Source of the DNA: Candidatus Poribacteria bacterium
GTDB lineage: Bacteria; Poribacteria; WGA-4E; B28-G17
Assembly: GCA_021162805.1 (NCBI GenBank)
Contig: JAGGXZ010000151.1
Span: 1-64,000, forward strand
DNA length: 64,000 bases
Direction: 5' to 3'
Shown: positions 1-8,064 of the stretch, one piece after another
How the letters are laid out: each line of letters starts with the position of its first letter
Position numbering within the stretch: the first letter of the stretch is position 1
Position numbers and translations under genes: made by a program
The notes under the pieces: model-generated
Databases searched by the model: none
Told to the model about the DNA's origin: nothing
Seen by the model: only the letters and a program-made list of their open reading frames with translations

Positions 1-974
1 TGCCACGTGATGCACGCACGCTTCGCCCACGCGGGCACGGAAAATTCGGAGCAAATCAACTCGCGGGTTGCGGTGACGGGTTCGTTCAACGGCGCACCTG
101 AAACCGTCGCATGTAATTCGTAAACGCCAGGTTCAAGTTCGTGCATTTTCAGGCGAATGCATCGCATGAGCCACAGGCGCGGTTTCAACGTTGACAAACG
201 CTCACGGTGAAGCCGCTTCACCATCCGACCGTCGCGCAAAATGCGCACGTCAAGCGAAAGCCCGTTAAGGGGTTGACTTGCGTTGTTGCGAGTCATGACG
301 GCGGCGAATGCGCACTCACCGCGACCGTAGTAGCGCTGCGGTGTTTCAATAAGCAAGTCGAGCGTGCGCTCGCCGAGCCGCGCTTTGATGTGCCCTTCGG
401 GTTGTGGCTTGTCACCGACACGAATGATCGGCTCACCGAGTTTCCTTGCGACGATGAGTTTCAACCAATCCACGCCGAACGAATTTGAAGTGCCTTCAAG
501 TTCCGCGTACGCCAATCGAATTCGGTGGCGACCGCGTGAAAGTTTCACAAAGCCCACGCGCACTTCGCGAAACGTGTTCTCCAACATGCGGGAGCGCTCA
601 CGTGCATCCTTCGGCGGTTTTATGTGTGGCGGAAGCATGGGTTGGTCAACCACCGTGATTGGCTCGCCGCCGTCAATGCTCACTTTCGCCGCTTGACGCG
701 TATTGTTACCACCACACCGCAACCACAGTTCGTAAACTCCACCGTTCACTTCAACATCGTATTCCACCCACGTTGGGTAACCCGTCGCGCGGCTGCGCAC
801 CACGACGAACTTCCCACCCGACGCCGCATTTCGGTATCCGATGTGCGGTGCAAAGATGCCGTCTTCATCCCATCGGTCAAAATTTTCCGCTTCACGAACC
901 CACGCCACCTGCGCCCATGCGACCGAGGCGATCACGAAAACCATCGCAACATGCAAAGCACCGTGTGCGTTCAC
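1..974 (-). CDS. Secreted protein with possible carbohydrate-binding module, truncated by window edge
   Basis: An open frame of 324 codons runs from a GTG at 974 off the left edge. GTG is preferred because a purine-rich AAGGGGAG lies just upstream and the next residues form a signal peptide (hydrophobic stretch ending AWAQ, about residue 22). The mature part begins VREAENFDRW and has alternating strand-like segments around residues 50-190, recalling CBM35/CBM6-like beta-sandwiches that bind sugars at the cell surface; this is inference from pattern, not a firm family call. Codon use is unlike the rest of the window: 33 of 34 Arg codons are CGN, whereas neighbours use AGG/AGA. It may belong to another organism or be acquired DNA. 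Confidence 0.7.
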   Translation of the reverse strand, partial: MNAHGALHVAMVFVIASVAWAQVAWVREAENFDRWDEDGIFAPHIGYRNAASGGKFVVVRSRATGYPTWVEYDVEVNGGVYELWLRCGGNNTRQAAKVSIDGGEPITVVDQPMLPPHIKPPKDARERSRMLENTFREVRVGFVKLSRGRHRIRLAYAELEGTSNSFGVDWLKLIVARKLGEPIIRVGDKPQPEGHIKARLGERTLDLLIETPQRYYGRGECAFAAVMTRNNASQPLNGLSLDVRILRDGRMVKRLHRERLSTLKPRLWLMRCIRLKMHELEPGVYELHATVSGAPLNEPVTATRELICSEFSVPAWAKRACITW

Positions 975-1020
975 GGCCCATCTCCCCTTCCCACCCGCAA
1001 TTGTATCCGTCCCAGATGCA

Positions 1021-1062
1021 CAAGTGATACTCCCCACCGCAGGCGGTGGAGAGTATCACTTG
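1021..1062. repeat. Long perfect-stem hairpin at a composition boundary
   Basis: Two 20-base arms (CAAGTGATACTCCCCACCGC and its complement) flank a 2-base loop AG. The only mismatch becomes a G-U pair in minus-strand RNA. The right arm contains the TGA stop (1056-1058) of the glycosidase-like gene. No T run follows on either strand, so it is not a standard terminator. It lies exactly where sequence composition changes. Confidence 0.8.
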
Positions 1063-3035
1063 CTTCTTAACTCCAAGATGAGGAAATCTCGGGGAGGAAT
1101 TTCCAGCTCCTCTATAACGACCGTCTCGCCCTCCTTCCTCCATTTATCAATGGTTCTCCCCTTCCTCCAATCTATCACCTTTAACCTTTCGATCTCCATA
1201 TCGATCATATACTTCCTCGGATCGATACGGAGGGAGATTTTAGCCTTCGCATATCTGTCCTTGTTCCAAACGCCGATATAGCCGTATCTGCCTTTATAAA
1301 GGTTTCTCAGATGCATTATGCCGTCCACTCCCATCAGATTGGTTTCAACGATTTCGAGCGGCTGGTTGTATTGGAGCCACCCCCTGTTCTCCCAATTCCA
1401 TTCAACCCATTTTCTGATCATCCGCCGCTCCTTCTTGGAGGTCTCCTCTATCCTTCCTGCAACGAGCATAGGGCTTGTAAAAGCGGTCGAAGCCAGCATG
1501 AACTCTAACCCTGCCGTGTTGGTCACTTTCTGCAACCCTCTGTTGCGCAGGGGCCAAGCGTTGAAAAGGGGACACGCCATCTGAGTCAACGTCAGAAATG
1601 AAGGACGGAACCACCACTTCACGCAGAACTCCCTCCACTGGTTGACTATTAGGAAAAATTGATCCGGCCAGATAGCCTTGTAGTAATTCAAGTAAGGTTG
1701 TCCCTCAGCATCCCACGGGGCGGCACCCTCAGCCATATCGTGTAACTCAACGAGTCTCTCCCACGTTCTGGCGATGGCTATCTCAGGATTAGCCTCTCGA
1801 ACCTTCTCGCTCAAACGTTTAAAAGCATGTCTCCACCACTCCGCACCGGCACGATCTTCATACCAGAGGAAGGTCGCCCCGGATTCCCTGACGAAATTCG
1901 CCAACGCCTCGGCATATCTATCTACGGTCGGGAAATCATCAGGAGGATAGTTGAAGCCGAAGGCATGGATGCCGAACTCCAACCCCGCCTCACGACAGGC
2001 GCCCGGAAGACTCTCAGGGTTATCTTTGGAAAACCCGTTCGGATAAGCCTCTACTGCCCTACTATCCCCCTCAGCCAAGCCGAAAACGGAAGGTTCTAAA
2101 TCCCGAAACTCCCACCGGTCAGGTATGAGGTAGAATATCTTGAACCCACACTCTTTCACTATCGGAATGAGCTTCTTCAACAGGTTCTCATCCCACGAGT
2201 AACCATCCCGCATCTCACCTCTGAACCAAACCTCATACATAGGTTTTATGCTGAAACAGTTGGCTTTCAACCAACGATGGATGAGGAAAAGTTCATATAT
2301 CCATACCGCTCTCTCTTTGTCGCCGTCGAACACCCCCTCACAGATCTTAGCCGTATCTCCGCCCACCATCTTTAAATACTTATCCAGATCGATATTCGGG
2401 CGATAACCGATCTCGAGAATACCCTTATCTTTTTCGAGCTCGACCTTCCAGTTGTAAGTTCCCACTGAGGCGAAAATCCCTCCTTCCAGATCATCGCTGT
2501 AAAACACAGATAAGGTTGAGTAAGGCTCGAAGGCGTATCGAGCGAAATCCCTCTCCTTCAAGCTCAGCCGGTCCAGGCAGATCTCCTCCACGACGCCCAA
2601 TTCCCTTTCGGTTTGAACGGAGAACCATTTTGTAATCCACGGTTCATCTCCGGGGTAGATATCGTAGTTGATCTCTATCCGGATACCCTTGTTCTTCCCC
2701 ACCCCGAGGGCGTGAATGACCAACCCGTACACCCCGCCTCCTTTAATATCCTTTCGTTCCTTCTCGGCGTATCCCCCTAGTTCGAAATCCTCCCCCAGAT
2801 CGATCAGCTCACCGGTTTGAAGCTTCAAAAACCCCTCGGGGCTTGGGGATTTTATAAACTCCCTCCCCATCCGTTTATCTAAAAACGATACGGTGTAAAA
2901 TCCTCTCCTCTGGATGTCATATTGAATTACCCTACAGATTCTCTCATTCTCTATTCTCCACATGAGAGAGGATTTATCGAAGGAGATCACCGGTTCGGTT
3001 ACGCTGAAGAACATAGGATCTATGCTCTGAACCAT
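1056..3035 (-). CDS. Putative glycoside hydrolase (alpha-galactosidase-like, TIM barrel)
   Basis: 659 residues, no signal peptide, start ATG at 3035 preceded by GGAGGAG. The first 250 residues look like a beta-rich domain, followed by a region typical of a TIM barrel in GH36/GH31-like enzymes (FLWYEDRAGAEWW, WDAEGQPYLNYY, about residues 380-450) and a C-terminal beta domain ending LEIPPRDFLIL. The conserved acidic and aromatic residues in the middle suggest glycosidic-bond hydrolysis, but the exact family and substrate are not recognised. It follows a LamG gene on the same strand, separated by a strong terminator, so it may be expressed by read-through. Another possibility is a non-catalytic relative. 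Confidence 0.6.
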   Translation of the reverse strand: MVQSIDPMFFSVTEPVISFDKSSLMWRIENERICRVIQYDIQRRGFYTVSFLDKRMGREFIKSPSPEGFLKLQTGELIDLGEDFELGGYAEKERKDIKGGGVYGLVIHALGVGKNKGIRIEINYDIYPGDEPWITKWFSVQTERELGVVEEICLDRLSLKERDFARYAFEPYSTLSVFYSDDLEGGIFASVGTYNWKVELEKDKGILEIGYRPNIDLDKYLKMVGGDTAKICEGVFDGDKERAVWIYELFLIHRWLKANCFSIKPMYEVWFRGEMRDGYSWDENLLKKLIPIVKECGFKIFYLIPDRWEFRDLEPSVFGLAEGDSRAVEAYPNGFSKDNPESLPGACREAGLEFGIHAFGFNYPPDDFPTVDRYAEALANFVRESGATFLWYEDRAGAEWWRHAFKRLSEKVREANPEIAIARTWERLVELHDMAEGAAPWDAEGQPYLNYYKAIWPDQFFLIVNQWREFCVKWWFRPSFLTLTQMACPLFNAWPLRNRGLQKVTNTAGLEFMLASTAFTSPMLVAGRIEETSKKERRMIRKWVEWNWENRGWLQYNQPLEIVETNLMGVDGIMHLRNLYKGRYGYIGVWNKDRYAKAKISLRIDPRKYMIDMEIERLKVIDWRKGRTIDKWRKEGETVVIEELEIPPRDFLILELRSK

Positions 3036-3056
3036 CGTTTCTCCTCCATAGTTGAT

Positions 3057-3091
3057 AAAAAGCCGGCGGGAGACATCATACTCCCACCGGC
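3057..3091 (-). terminator. Rho-independent terminator after LamG gene
   Basis: On the minus strand an 11-base arm GCCGGTGGGAG and its partner CTCCCGCCGGC enclose an 8-base loop and are followed at once by TTTTT. One T-G wobble interrupts the stem. It lies between the LamG stop (3123) and the next gene start (3035), whose ribosome site begins about 10 bases after the T run, leaving no room for a separate promoter. Confidence 0.88.
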
Positions 3092-3122
3092 GTTCAAGCC
3101 TGTTTTCCCTTCGGCTGAGACC

Positions 3123-3890
3123 CTATCTGCTTTGTTCCTTTATCCTTCCCCAGGTCGTGGTGAGCTTCGTATCGGGAGAGACAGCGGTTATACCCAGCAC
3201 AGCTCCAAGACCTTTGTTCATAATTTCTTTGATCTCGTCCTTTTCCAGAGCGACTTTGAAGATGGCAACCTCATCCAAGATGCCGATGAACCAATTGCCG
3301 CCTGGATCGAAAACACCGCACCCTCCGATGTTAACGTTATAGCTGGAGGTTTCGGGTTTGCCGGGGCTACCTTTAGCAGCTTCTTCTCCGTCGAGGTAAA
3401 CCGCTGAGCCGCTCGAGCTTGCAACCGCAGCTATGTGATGCCACTCCTTCTTGGGAAACCTATAGGTTGCGTCTACCCCGTGGGTGGTGGGAGTCCAATA
3501 TTGGACCGTGTTGGGATTGATAAAACCGAACTCCACAGCGTCGTTTTGTCCTATTAATCCCACTCTACTTGCAACTATATCCCCCGGTTTAGCCCAGAGC
3601 ACTATCGTGAGAGCGTCCAAGCTATCGAGGAGTTTCTTCTCAGTTGAAACGCAGGCGTCTTTACCGTTAAACTCCAGCGCTTTACCGAATTTGCCATCAA
3701 CCCATTTAACACCGCCTTTCAACTTACCATCGTTGCCGTTTCCGGACGCATCCTTTGTTATATCCCCTTTACCTTCGTCGAAGAGCCACACAGCGATGGC
3801 ATCTTCGAGCTTCACCTTGGCGCTACTTACACCTGTAAGCGCCAACCCGATAGCGATTAAACTAACGCATAGCATCGTTAAACCTTTCAT
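3123..3890 (-). CDS. Secreted LamG-domain (concanavalin A-like) protein
   Basis: 255 residues, start ATG 3890 with GGAGGAG upstream. Residues 1-24 are a signal peptide ending GVSSA. The rest is one LamG/concanavalin A-like jelly roll: IAVWLFDEGKGD near residue 32, GNGNDG, FNGKDACV, EWHHIAAV, VYLDGE and GILDEVAIF are the usual strand signatures. Such domains bind glycans or proteins outside the cell. The chain ends with a Gly-rich linker and LTTTWGRIKEQSR, a tail that recurs in other proteins here. Upstream lie two copies of the ATATGAGCGA repeat. The paralogue at 5358-6179 has the same layout. Confidence 0.85.
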   Translation of the reverse strand: MKGLTMLCVSLIAIGLALTGVSSAKVKLEDAIAVWLFDEGKGDITKDASGNGNDGKLKGGVKWVDGKFGKALEFNGKDACVSTEKKLLDSLDALTIVLWAKPGDIVASRVGLIGQNDAVEFGFINPNTVQYWTPTTHGVDATYRFPKKEWHHIAAVASSSGSAVYLDGEEAAKGSPGKPETSSYNVNIGGCGVFDPGGNWFIGILDEVAIFKVALEKDEIKEIMNKGLGAVLGITAVSPDTKLTTTWGRIKEQSR

Positions 3891-3949
3891 CGCCCGTCTC
3901 CTCCTCTCTTTAGGAATTACACGCTGCCTGCGAACCTCCTTGGCTGGGT

Positions 3950-4073
3950 TCGCTCATATTTTAACCTCACGACATACACCTCCCCGTAGTATAATATGGT
4001 CGCTCATATTCCCTAGAAATGTAGCATATCACCTCCCTCGTCAAGCAGGAATTTAACCATTAGGGCTTTTCAA
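3950..4073 (-). repeat. Intergenic repeat module, expanded form
   Basis: Read on the minus strand: TTGAAAAGCCCT (4062-4073), then TTGACG (4039-4044), GGTGATATGC, TACATT (4018-4023), eight bases, ATATGAGCGA (4000-4009), and a second ATATGAGCGA at 3950-3959. It precedes the LamG gene starting at 3890 and probably carries its promoter, although TTGACG to TACATT is only 15 bases. The same elements occur in compact form at 6202-6248. Confidence 0.7.
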
Positions 4074-4214
4074 TGTATCGTGGGCTGTATCGCCCCTCAT
4101 CTCGTCAAACAGCCATATCCCCACGGCGTCATCGAGAAATGACCCGGCGGATAGGCTTCCAACTGGGATTAAAATCAAGGAGACTAAAGCGATACCTACC
4201 AATGAGGTTCTCAT
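4053..4214 (-). pseudogene. Truncated LamG gene: signal peptide and first strand only
   Basis: A 53-codon frame starts at ATG 4214 with a GGAGGGA ribosome site. It encodes a signal peptide (hydrophobic to about residue 23, LSAG) and then AVGIWLFDEMRGDTAHD, which matches the first strand of the two intact LamG proteins nearby. It then stops. The last codons, TTG AAA AGC CCT, are exactly the 12-mer repeat TTGAAAAGCCCT, so the gene appears to have been broken at that repeat. It is the third gene of a minus-strand set after the LamG gene at 5358 and the UROD-like gene. A short secreted peptide cannot be excluded. Confidence 0.75.
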
Positions 4215-4259
4215 ACCTTGATCCCTCCTTTTCCGTGTTAAGTTTCTCCGATGGGAGCT

Positions 4260-5345
4260 TCACCCCCTACCCGTTCTGTATAACAGATACTCCATATACT
4301 CACACATGTTCGGCCAGGAGATGTCCGGCGGGGCGCCGTGGTCCAAGTCCGGTATGTATCCTCCCTCCTCCACCAGCGGCATCACCCTGTCGACCTCCCT
4401 CCGCATCGCCTCGCCCCCCACAGCCACCGCCCGTTTATCGATCCCTCCGATCAGCAGAAGATCCCGACCGTACTCCCGACGCAGTTCGACCACATCCATC
4501 CCCGCTGCCACCTCACACGGCCATATCCCGTTTATCCCAGCGTCGAGCCAGATCGGTATCAGTCCTCTCACATCCCCATCGCTATCCAGAAAGATGAACT
4601 CAACCCCTCTGCTCCGGAGGAAATCACACACCCTCCTGTAATATTTAAGGGCGAACTTTCGGAACATCTGCGGATTGATCAGAGAACCGGTCTTGCAAGC
4701 CATATCCTCCCAGAAAGCGAACATATCGATCTCCGCATCCTCCAAAACCTTTTCCGTGATGGCTATGATCGACTCAGCCCTCTCCTCCATCATCCTCTCG
4801 ATCAAGGTGGGTTGATCGTAGAAAGCCAAGCATAGGTTCTCCAGCCCCATCATGTTGCGCAGGGGACCGAAGAACCCTCCCCATCTGTCGGCGAAACACA
4901 TAAGCGGGTATGTGCGGTTTTTAAGCCTTTCCACCCTCGCCTTCCAATCCTGGGGCGCACGCAGATGGAAGTTCAACCCCAACCGTTCACGTCTGAACCT
5001 CTCGAAATCCTCCTCGTTCTCCACGGGGAACCTCAGGAACTGGGGCATGCTGGAGTTGCCGCCGTATTGTTTGAATTCGCGCATCAGTATCCCTTCGTGG
5101 TTTATGTAGGTGATAGTTCTCTCGTCCTCCTCCACGATCTGGCGTTGGAACTGGGGGACGGGACCGTAGTAAACCCCGATGTTGAGTATCAGGTCGGTTC
5201 CGAATATCTCATGTAGAGCTCGTCCGTCCCATCCTTCTCGGCGCCACCGTTGGTATGTCTCCACCCACGCGCCGGGCGTTTTGACGAAGGGGAGATCGGG
5301 TTTCTCGAAACGTAACGTTTTTGGGAACCGATCACGGGATGTCAT
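4260..5345 (-). CDS. Uroporphyrinogen decarboxylase-like (UROD/MtaA family) protein
   Basis: 361 residues in the UROD fold, a barrel shared by uroporphyrinogen decarboxylase and cobamide-dependent methyltransferases (MtaA, CmuA). Family features include FADRWGGFFGPLRNMMG (about residues 150-166), FWEDMACKTGSLINPQMF, FIFLDSDGDVRGLIPIWLD and LLIGGIDKR. It lacks the N-terminal Arg-rich signature of true HemE, so a methyl-transfer or other C1 role is more likely than haem synthesis; this is inferred from sequence type. It starts 12 bases after the LamG gene stop, with GAGGGGGAG upstream, suggesting co-transcription. The substrate is unknown. Confidence 0.75.
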   Translation of the reverse strand: MTSRDRFPKTLRFEKPDLPFVKTPGAWVETYQRWRREGWDGRALHEIFGTDLILNIGVYYGPVPQFQRQIVEEDERTITYINHEGILMREFKQYGGNSSMPQFLRFPVENEEDFERFRRERLGLNFHLRAPQDWKARVERLKNRTYPLMCFADRWGGFFGPLRNMMGLENLCLAFYDQPTLIERMMEERAESIIAITEKVLEDAEIDMFAFWEDMACKTGSLINPQMFRKFALKYYRRVCDFLRSRGVEFIFLDSDGDVRGLIPIWLDAGINGIWPCEVAAGMDVVELRREYGRDLLLIGGIDKRAVAVGGEAMRREVDRVMPLVEEGGYIPDLDHGAPPDISWPNMCEYMEYLLYRTGRG

Positions 5346-5357
5346 CTTCGCTCCCCC

Positions 5358-6179
5358 TCAGGGAGTCACCGAAGCCGTTTTGATATCCCCCCAGATGATC
5401 GGAAGGTTGCCTGAGGGATCAACTGCGACTATGCCCAGCACCGACCCCAACCCTTTTTCCATAATTTTCTTAAGGTCACCCTCCTCTAAAACCTCGTTGA
5501 AGATACCGACATCGTCGATGATCCCTTTGAAGTAACCTTTATCGCAGCCATGTCCGACGGGACAGAGACCGCTCCCGATGAGCAGCCCTCTCTCCTCAGG
5601 TCTCACGTCGTTAGGGCCGGAGGAGACGAATTTCCCATCCACATATAGCTTGTATGTGCCGCCTTCAAACGACCCTGCTATGAAATACCATTTGTTCGGG
5701 ACGTTTATGCTCGTCTTCGCCGCTGAGCAGTCCGGTTTACAGCTTTTGAACTCGAAGTTTCCGTTGTTCCAGAGTTCAAACCACCAGTTTCCACCACCGC
5801 CATCGCCGGGGTTTCCGTTTGTGACCACCAAGGTTGAGGAACCGGAGCCGGGCGGGTTGTTGCCTCCTATCGTCTCAGGGAACATCCAGAAGACCACCGT
5901 GAACTTCTCAGAGTTGAAGAGAGAAGAGGGCGGGATCTGAACGTAATCGTCCTTCCCGTCAAACCTCAAAGCGTATCCGAATTTCCCCTTCACCCATTCC
6001 GGGCCCTCTTTCAGTATCCCGTCGTTGCCGTTAGGGGAGGAATCTTTAGCCTTATCTCCTCGACCTTCGTCGAAGAGCCACACTCCGACCGCTGCCTCTT
6101 TGAGGTCAATCTGGGCATACCCCAGGTTTGAAAACACCAGACCTACGACGACCAATCCGATAAACCCTAGCCTTTTCAT
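5358..6179 (-). CDS. Secreted LamG-domain protein
   Basis: 273 residues. Signal peptide to about residue 22 (NLGYA). The LamG jelly roll is complete: VGVWLFDEGRGD, NGNDGILKEG, FDGKDDYVQIP, FTVVFWMFP, KWYFIAGSF, LYVDGKFV and GIIDDVGIF. An insert near residues 95-140 is rich in Gly and Asn, with Cys residues in KSCKPDCSA and GLCPVGHGCD that could form disulfides outside the cell. The C terminus, LGIVAVDPSGNLPIIWGDIK, is a variant of the shared tail. The promoter at 6220-6248 probably starts a unit with the UROD-like gene and the LamG fragment. Confidence 0.87.
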   Translation of the reverse strand: MKRLGFIGLVVVGLVFSNLGYAQIDLKEAAVGVWLFDEGRGDKAKDSSPNGNDGILKEGPEWVKGKFGYALRFDGKDDYVQIPPSSLFNSEKFTVVFWMFPETIGGNNPPGSGSSTLVVTNGNPGDGGGGNWWFELWNNGNFEFKSCKPDCSAAKTSINVPNKWYFIAGSFEGGTYKLYVDGKFVSSGPNDVRPEERGLLIGSGLCPVGHGCDKGYFKGIIDDVGIFNEVLEEGDLKKIMEKGLGSVLGIVAVDPSGNLPIIWGDIKTASVTP

Positions 6180-6201
6180 CCCTCCTCACCCCTTTTAAGT
6201 T

Positions 6202-6248
6202 TCGCTCATATTTTTCAAAAGTGTAGCATATCACCGAGGGCTTTTCAA
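6202..6248 (-). promoter_or_regulatory. Promoter within compact repeat module
   Basis: On the minus strand TTGAAA (6243-6248), 17 bases, TGC-TACACT (6220-6225), eight bases, then ATATGAGCGA (6202-6211), 22 bases before the LamG start. The TTGAAA is part of the TTGAAAAGCCCT 12-mer. Spacing fits a housekeeping sigma-factor promoter with an extended -10, so transcripts would begin at or near ATATGAGCGA. Confidence 0.72.
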
Positions 6249-6271
6249 TGATTTGGTATAATCAGGCATGG

Positions 6272-6299
6272 TAGGGGCGCACCCCTGTGCGTGCCCCTA
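6272..6299. repeat. GC-rich palindromic intergenic repeat
   Basis: TAGGGGCGCAC and GTGCGTGCCCCTA form an imperfect hairpin around CCCT. A cleaner relative lies at 41378-41403, and a fragment (GTAGGGGCG) at about 62597-62605. These resemble REP-like palindromes. No gene lies between 6249 and 6340. Confidence 0.6.
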
Positions 6300-6340
6300 A
6301 ATCCCCCTTCCAAAGCAACTTTTCCTATTTTTTCCTTCGC

Positions 6341-6369
6341 TTGACGAGGGTTAGACGAAATGCTATATT
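6341..6369 (+). promoter_or_regulatory. Promoter of membrane glycosyltransferase-like gene
   Basis: TTGACG (6341-6346), 17 bases, TATATT (6364-6369). The first ATG of the following frame (6373) lies only three bases after the -10 box, so transcription should begin inside the frame, favouring the ATG at 6397. Confidence 0.72.
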
Positions 6370-6396
6370 TGGATGAAAAAAGAGAGGATAAGCGGG

Positions 6397-7917
6397 ATGT
6401 CATCTCATGACAACAGATATGCTGGAGCTCTTATCTTCATCTTTCTGATCTTGGGAGCCCTAAACGCCTCACGCCATGAAATGTGGAGGGATGAAATACA
6501 AGCTTGGCTTCTTGCCAAGGACAGCTCCTCCCCCGTTCAACTTCTCAAAAACCTGAAATATGAGGGACATCCTGGAGTGTGGCATTTATCCCTTTTCCCT
6601 CTCTCACGCATAACCCCTTCGCCTATTGCAATGCAACCGTTTCATCTGATAATAGCTTGCTTGAGCGTATATCTGTTTTTGAGGTTTTCGCCTTTCACTA
6701 AGGTTCAGAAAGCGCTCTTCACTTTCGGCTATTTCCCGTTTTACGAATACTGTGTGATATGCAGGAATTACGCCCCCGGTTTATTTCTGCTTCTCCTCTT
6801 TTGTTCCCTTCTTCCCAGACGTTCAGGGAGATTCCCGCTTTTAGGTCTCATCCTTTTCTTCCTAGCTCACACCAGCGTCCACGCCCTCATCCTGGTCATA
6901 TCCATATGCCTGGGGTTGTCCTTAGATATCCTTCTCTCGAAGGATCGCCCGAACATAACGGTGTGTTTGGGTTTCCTTCTCATCGTTTCAGGGATCATCA
7001 CCTCCGTGGTTCAACTGAATCCTCCGCCCGACTCCGGTTTCGCCGTCGGGTGGAAGACCGATTTCGATCCTGACCACCTCAAAAAGGTTTTCAACCTCAT
7101 ACCGAGAGCTTTCATACCGATACCCAGGTTCACCTTCCATTTCTGGAACACCGCCATCTTGGACCAACTCCCAGGCTCCGAGGTGGTAAAGCTATCTTTA
7201 GGATGTTTGATCCTGCTTTATGGGATACTGCTCTTCATCAGGAAACCGGCTGCCCTTTTGATCTATCTGATCGGAACCTTAGGGCTCTGTTCGTTCTTCT
7301 ACACGAAATATTTCGGCTCGATGCGGCATCACGGTTTCCTGTTCATATCGTTCGTAAGCTCCATCTGGATCTCAAATTACTGTCGAGATGTCAGGATCTT
7401 CAACCCTATCGGAAAGCTCAGCCTCATTATTGAAAGAAGCCTGAACAAGGTGCTGACCGTGATCCTGTTCATCCACCTCGCCGGCGGGATTGCTGGGGCT
7501 GTCATGGATTATATGTATGTCTTCTCACAAGGTAAGGCGACAGCAGATTTCATCAGGAGAGAGGGGATGGAAGGGATGTTGATCGTAGGAGATACCGATT
7601 TCACAGCCAGCACGGTGGTGGGGTATCTGGAAAGGGAAATCTATTACCCCAGGGGCGATAGGGTGGGCTCCTTCGTCATTTGGGATAAGAAGAGGACCGA
7701 GCCTTTGACGGTTAAAGAGATACTTGAAAGGGCTGTGAAACTGAGCTTGAGGGAGAAGAAAGGTTGCCTGCTCGTCCTCAACTACCGGCTGAGCGATGAG
7801 ATGATTTCGAGATATTCCCTGAAGGAGATAGCCAGGTTTGAAAAGGCAGTGGTTGGAGATGAGGTGTATTACCTGTATTTGCGCCACTACTCCTCCAACA
7901 TGATGCGCCATATCTGA
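6397..7917 (+). CDS. Multi-spanning GT-C-type glycosyltransferase-like membrane protein
   Basis: 506 residues from ATG 6397; an in-frame ATG at 6373 would add eight residues but lies before the predicted transcription start. About ten hydrophobic helices fill the first 400 residues. The motif MWRDEIQAW shortly after helix 1 matches the acidic loop of GT-C enzymes (PMT/GT39-like), where the Asp or Glu helps transfer sugars from polyprenyl-phosphate donors on the outer face of the inner membrane. A soluble C-terminal part (about residues 390-506) is less conserved. The donor and acceptor are unknown. Unlinked to obvious polysaccharide genes, it stands alone between the LamG cluster and the GNAT gene. 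Confidence 0.68.
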   Translation: MSSHDNRYAGALIFIFLILGALNASRHEMWRDEIQAWLLAKDSSSPVQLLKNLKYEGHPGVWHLSLFPLSRITPSPIAMQPFHLIIACLSVYLFLRFSPFTKVQKALFTFGYFPFYEYCVICRNYAPGLFLLLLFCSLLPRRSGRFPLLGLILFFLAHTSVHALILVISICLGLSLDILLSKDRPNITVCLGFLLIVSGIITSVVQLNPPPDSGFAVGWKTDFDPDHLKKVFNLIPRAFIPIPRFTFHFWNTAILDQLPGSEVVKLSLGCLILLYGILLFIRKPAALLIYLIGTLGLCSFFYTKYFGSMRHHGFLFISFVSSIWISNYCRDVRIFNPIGKLSLIIERSLNKVLTVILFIHLAGGIAGAVMDYMYVFSQGKATADFIRREGMEGMLIVGDTDFTASTVVGYLEREIYYPRGDRVGSFVIWDKKRTEPLTVKEILERAVKLSLREKKGCLLVLNYRLSDEMISRYSLKEIARFEKAVVGDEVYYLYLRHYSSNMMRHI

Positions 7918-8001
7918 TCCTTCGAAACCAGCGTTCAGTCAGACTTAACCAACACCTGGGTTCGAGGTGGAAAGTTCACTCAGGGACATGAAACCTCCCG
8001 A

Positions 8002-8030
8002 TTGACACCAGATCAGTCCGGTGGTATCAT
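8002..8030 (+). promoter_or_regulatory. Promoter of GNAT/SCP2 gene
   Basis: A consensus TTGACA (8002-8007), 17 bases, TATCAT (8025-8030), 34 bases before the ATG. The ribosome site is GAGGTGAAG. Confidence 0.8.
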
Positions 8031-8064
8031 AGTCCCGATGATCCTTCGCTTATGAGGTGAAGAT

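Noticed and set aside
6249-6270. GGTATAATC as a plus-strand promoter -10
   Set aside because: No -35 box at suitable spacing, and the promoter at 6341-6369 is better placed for the next gene.
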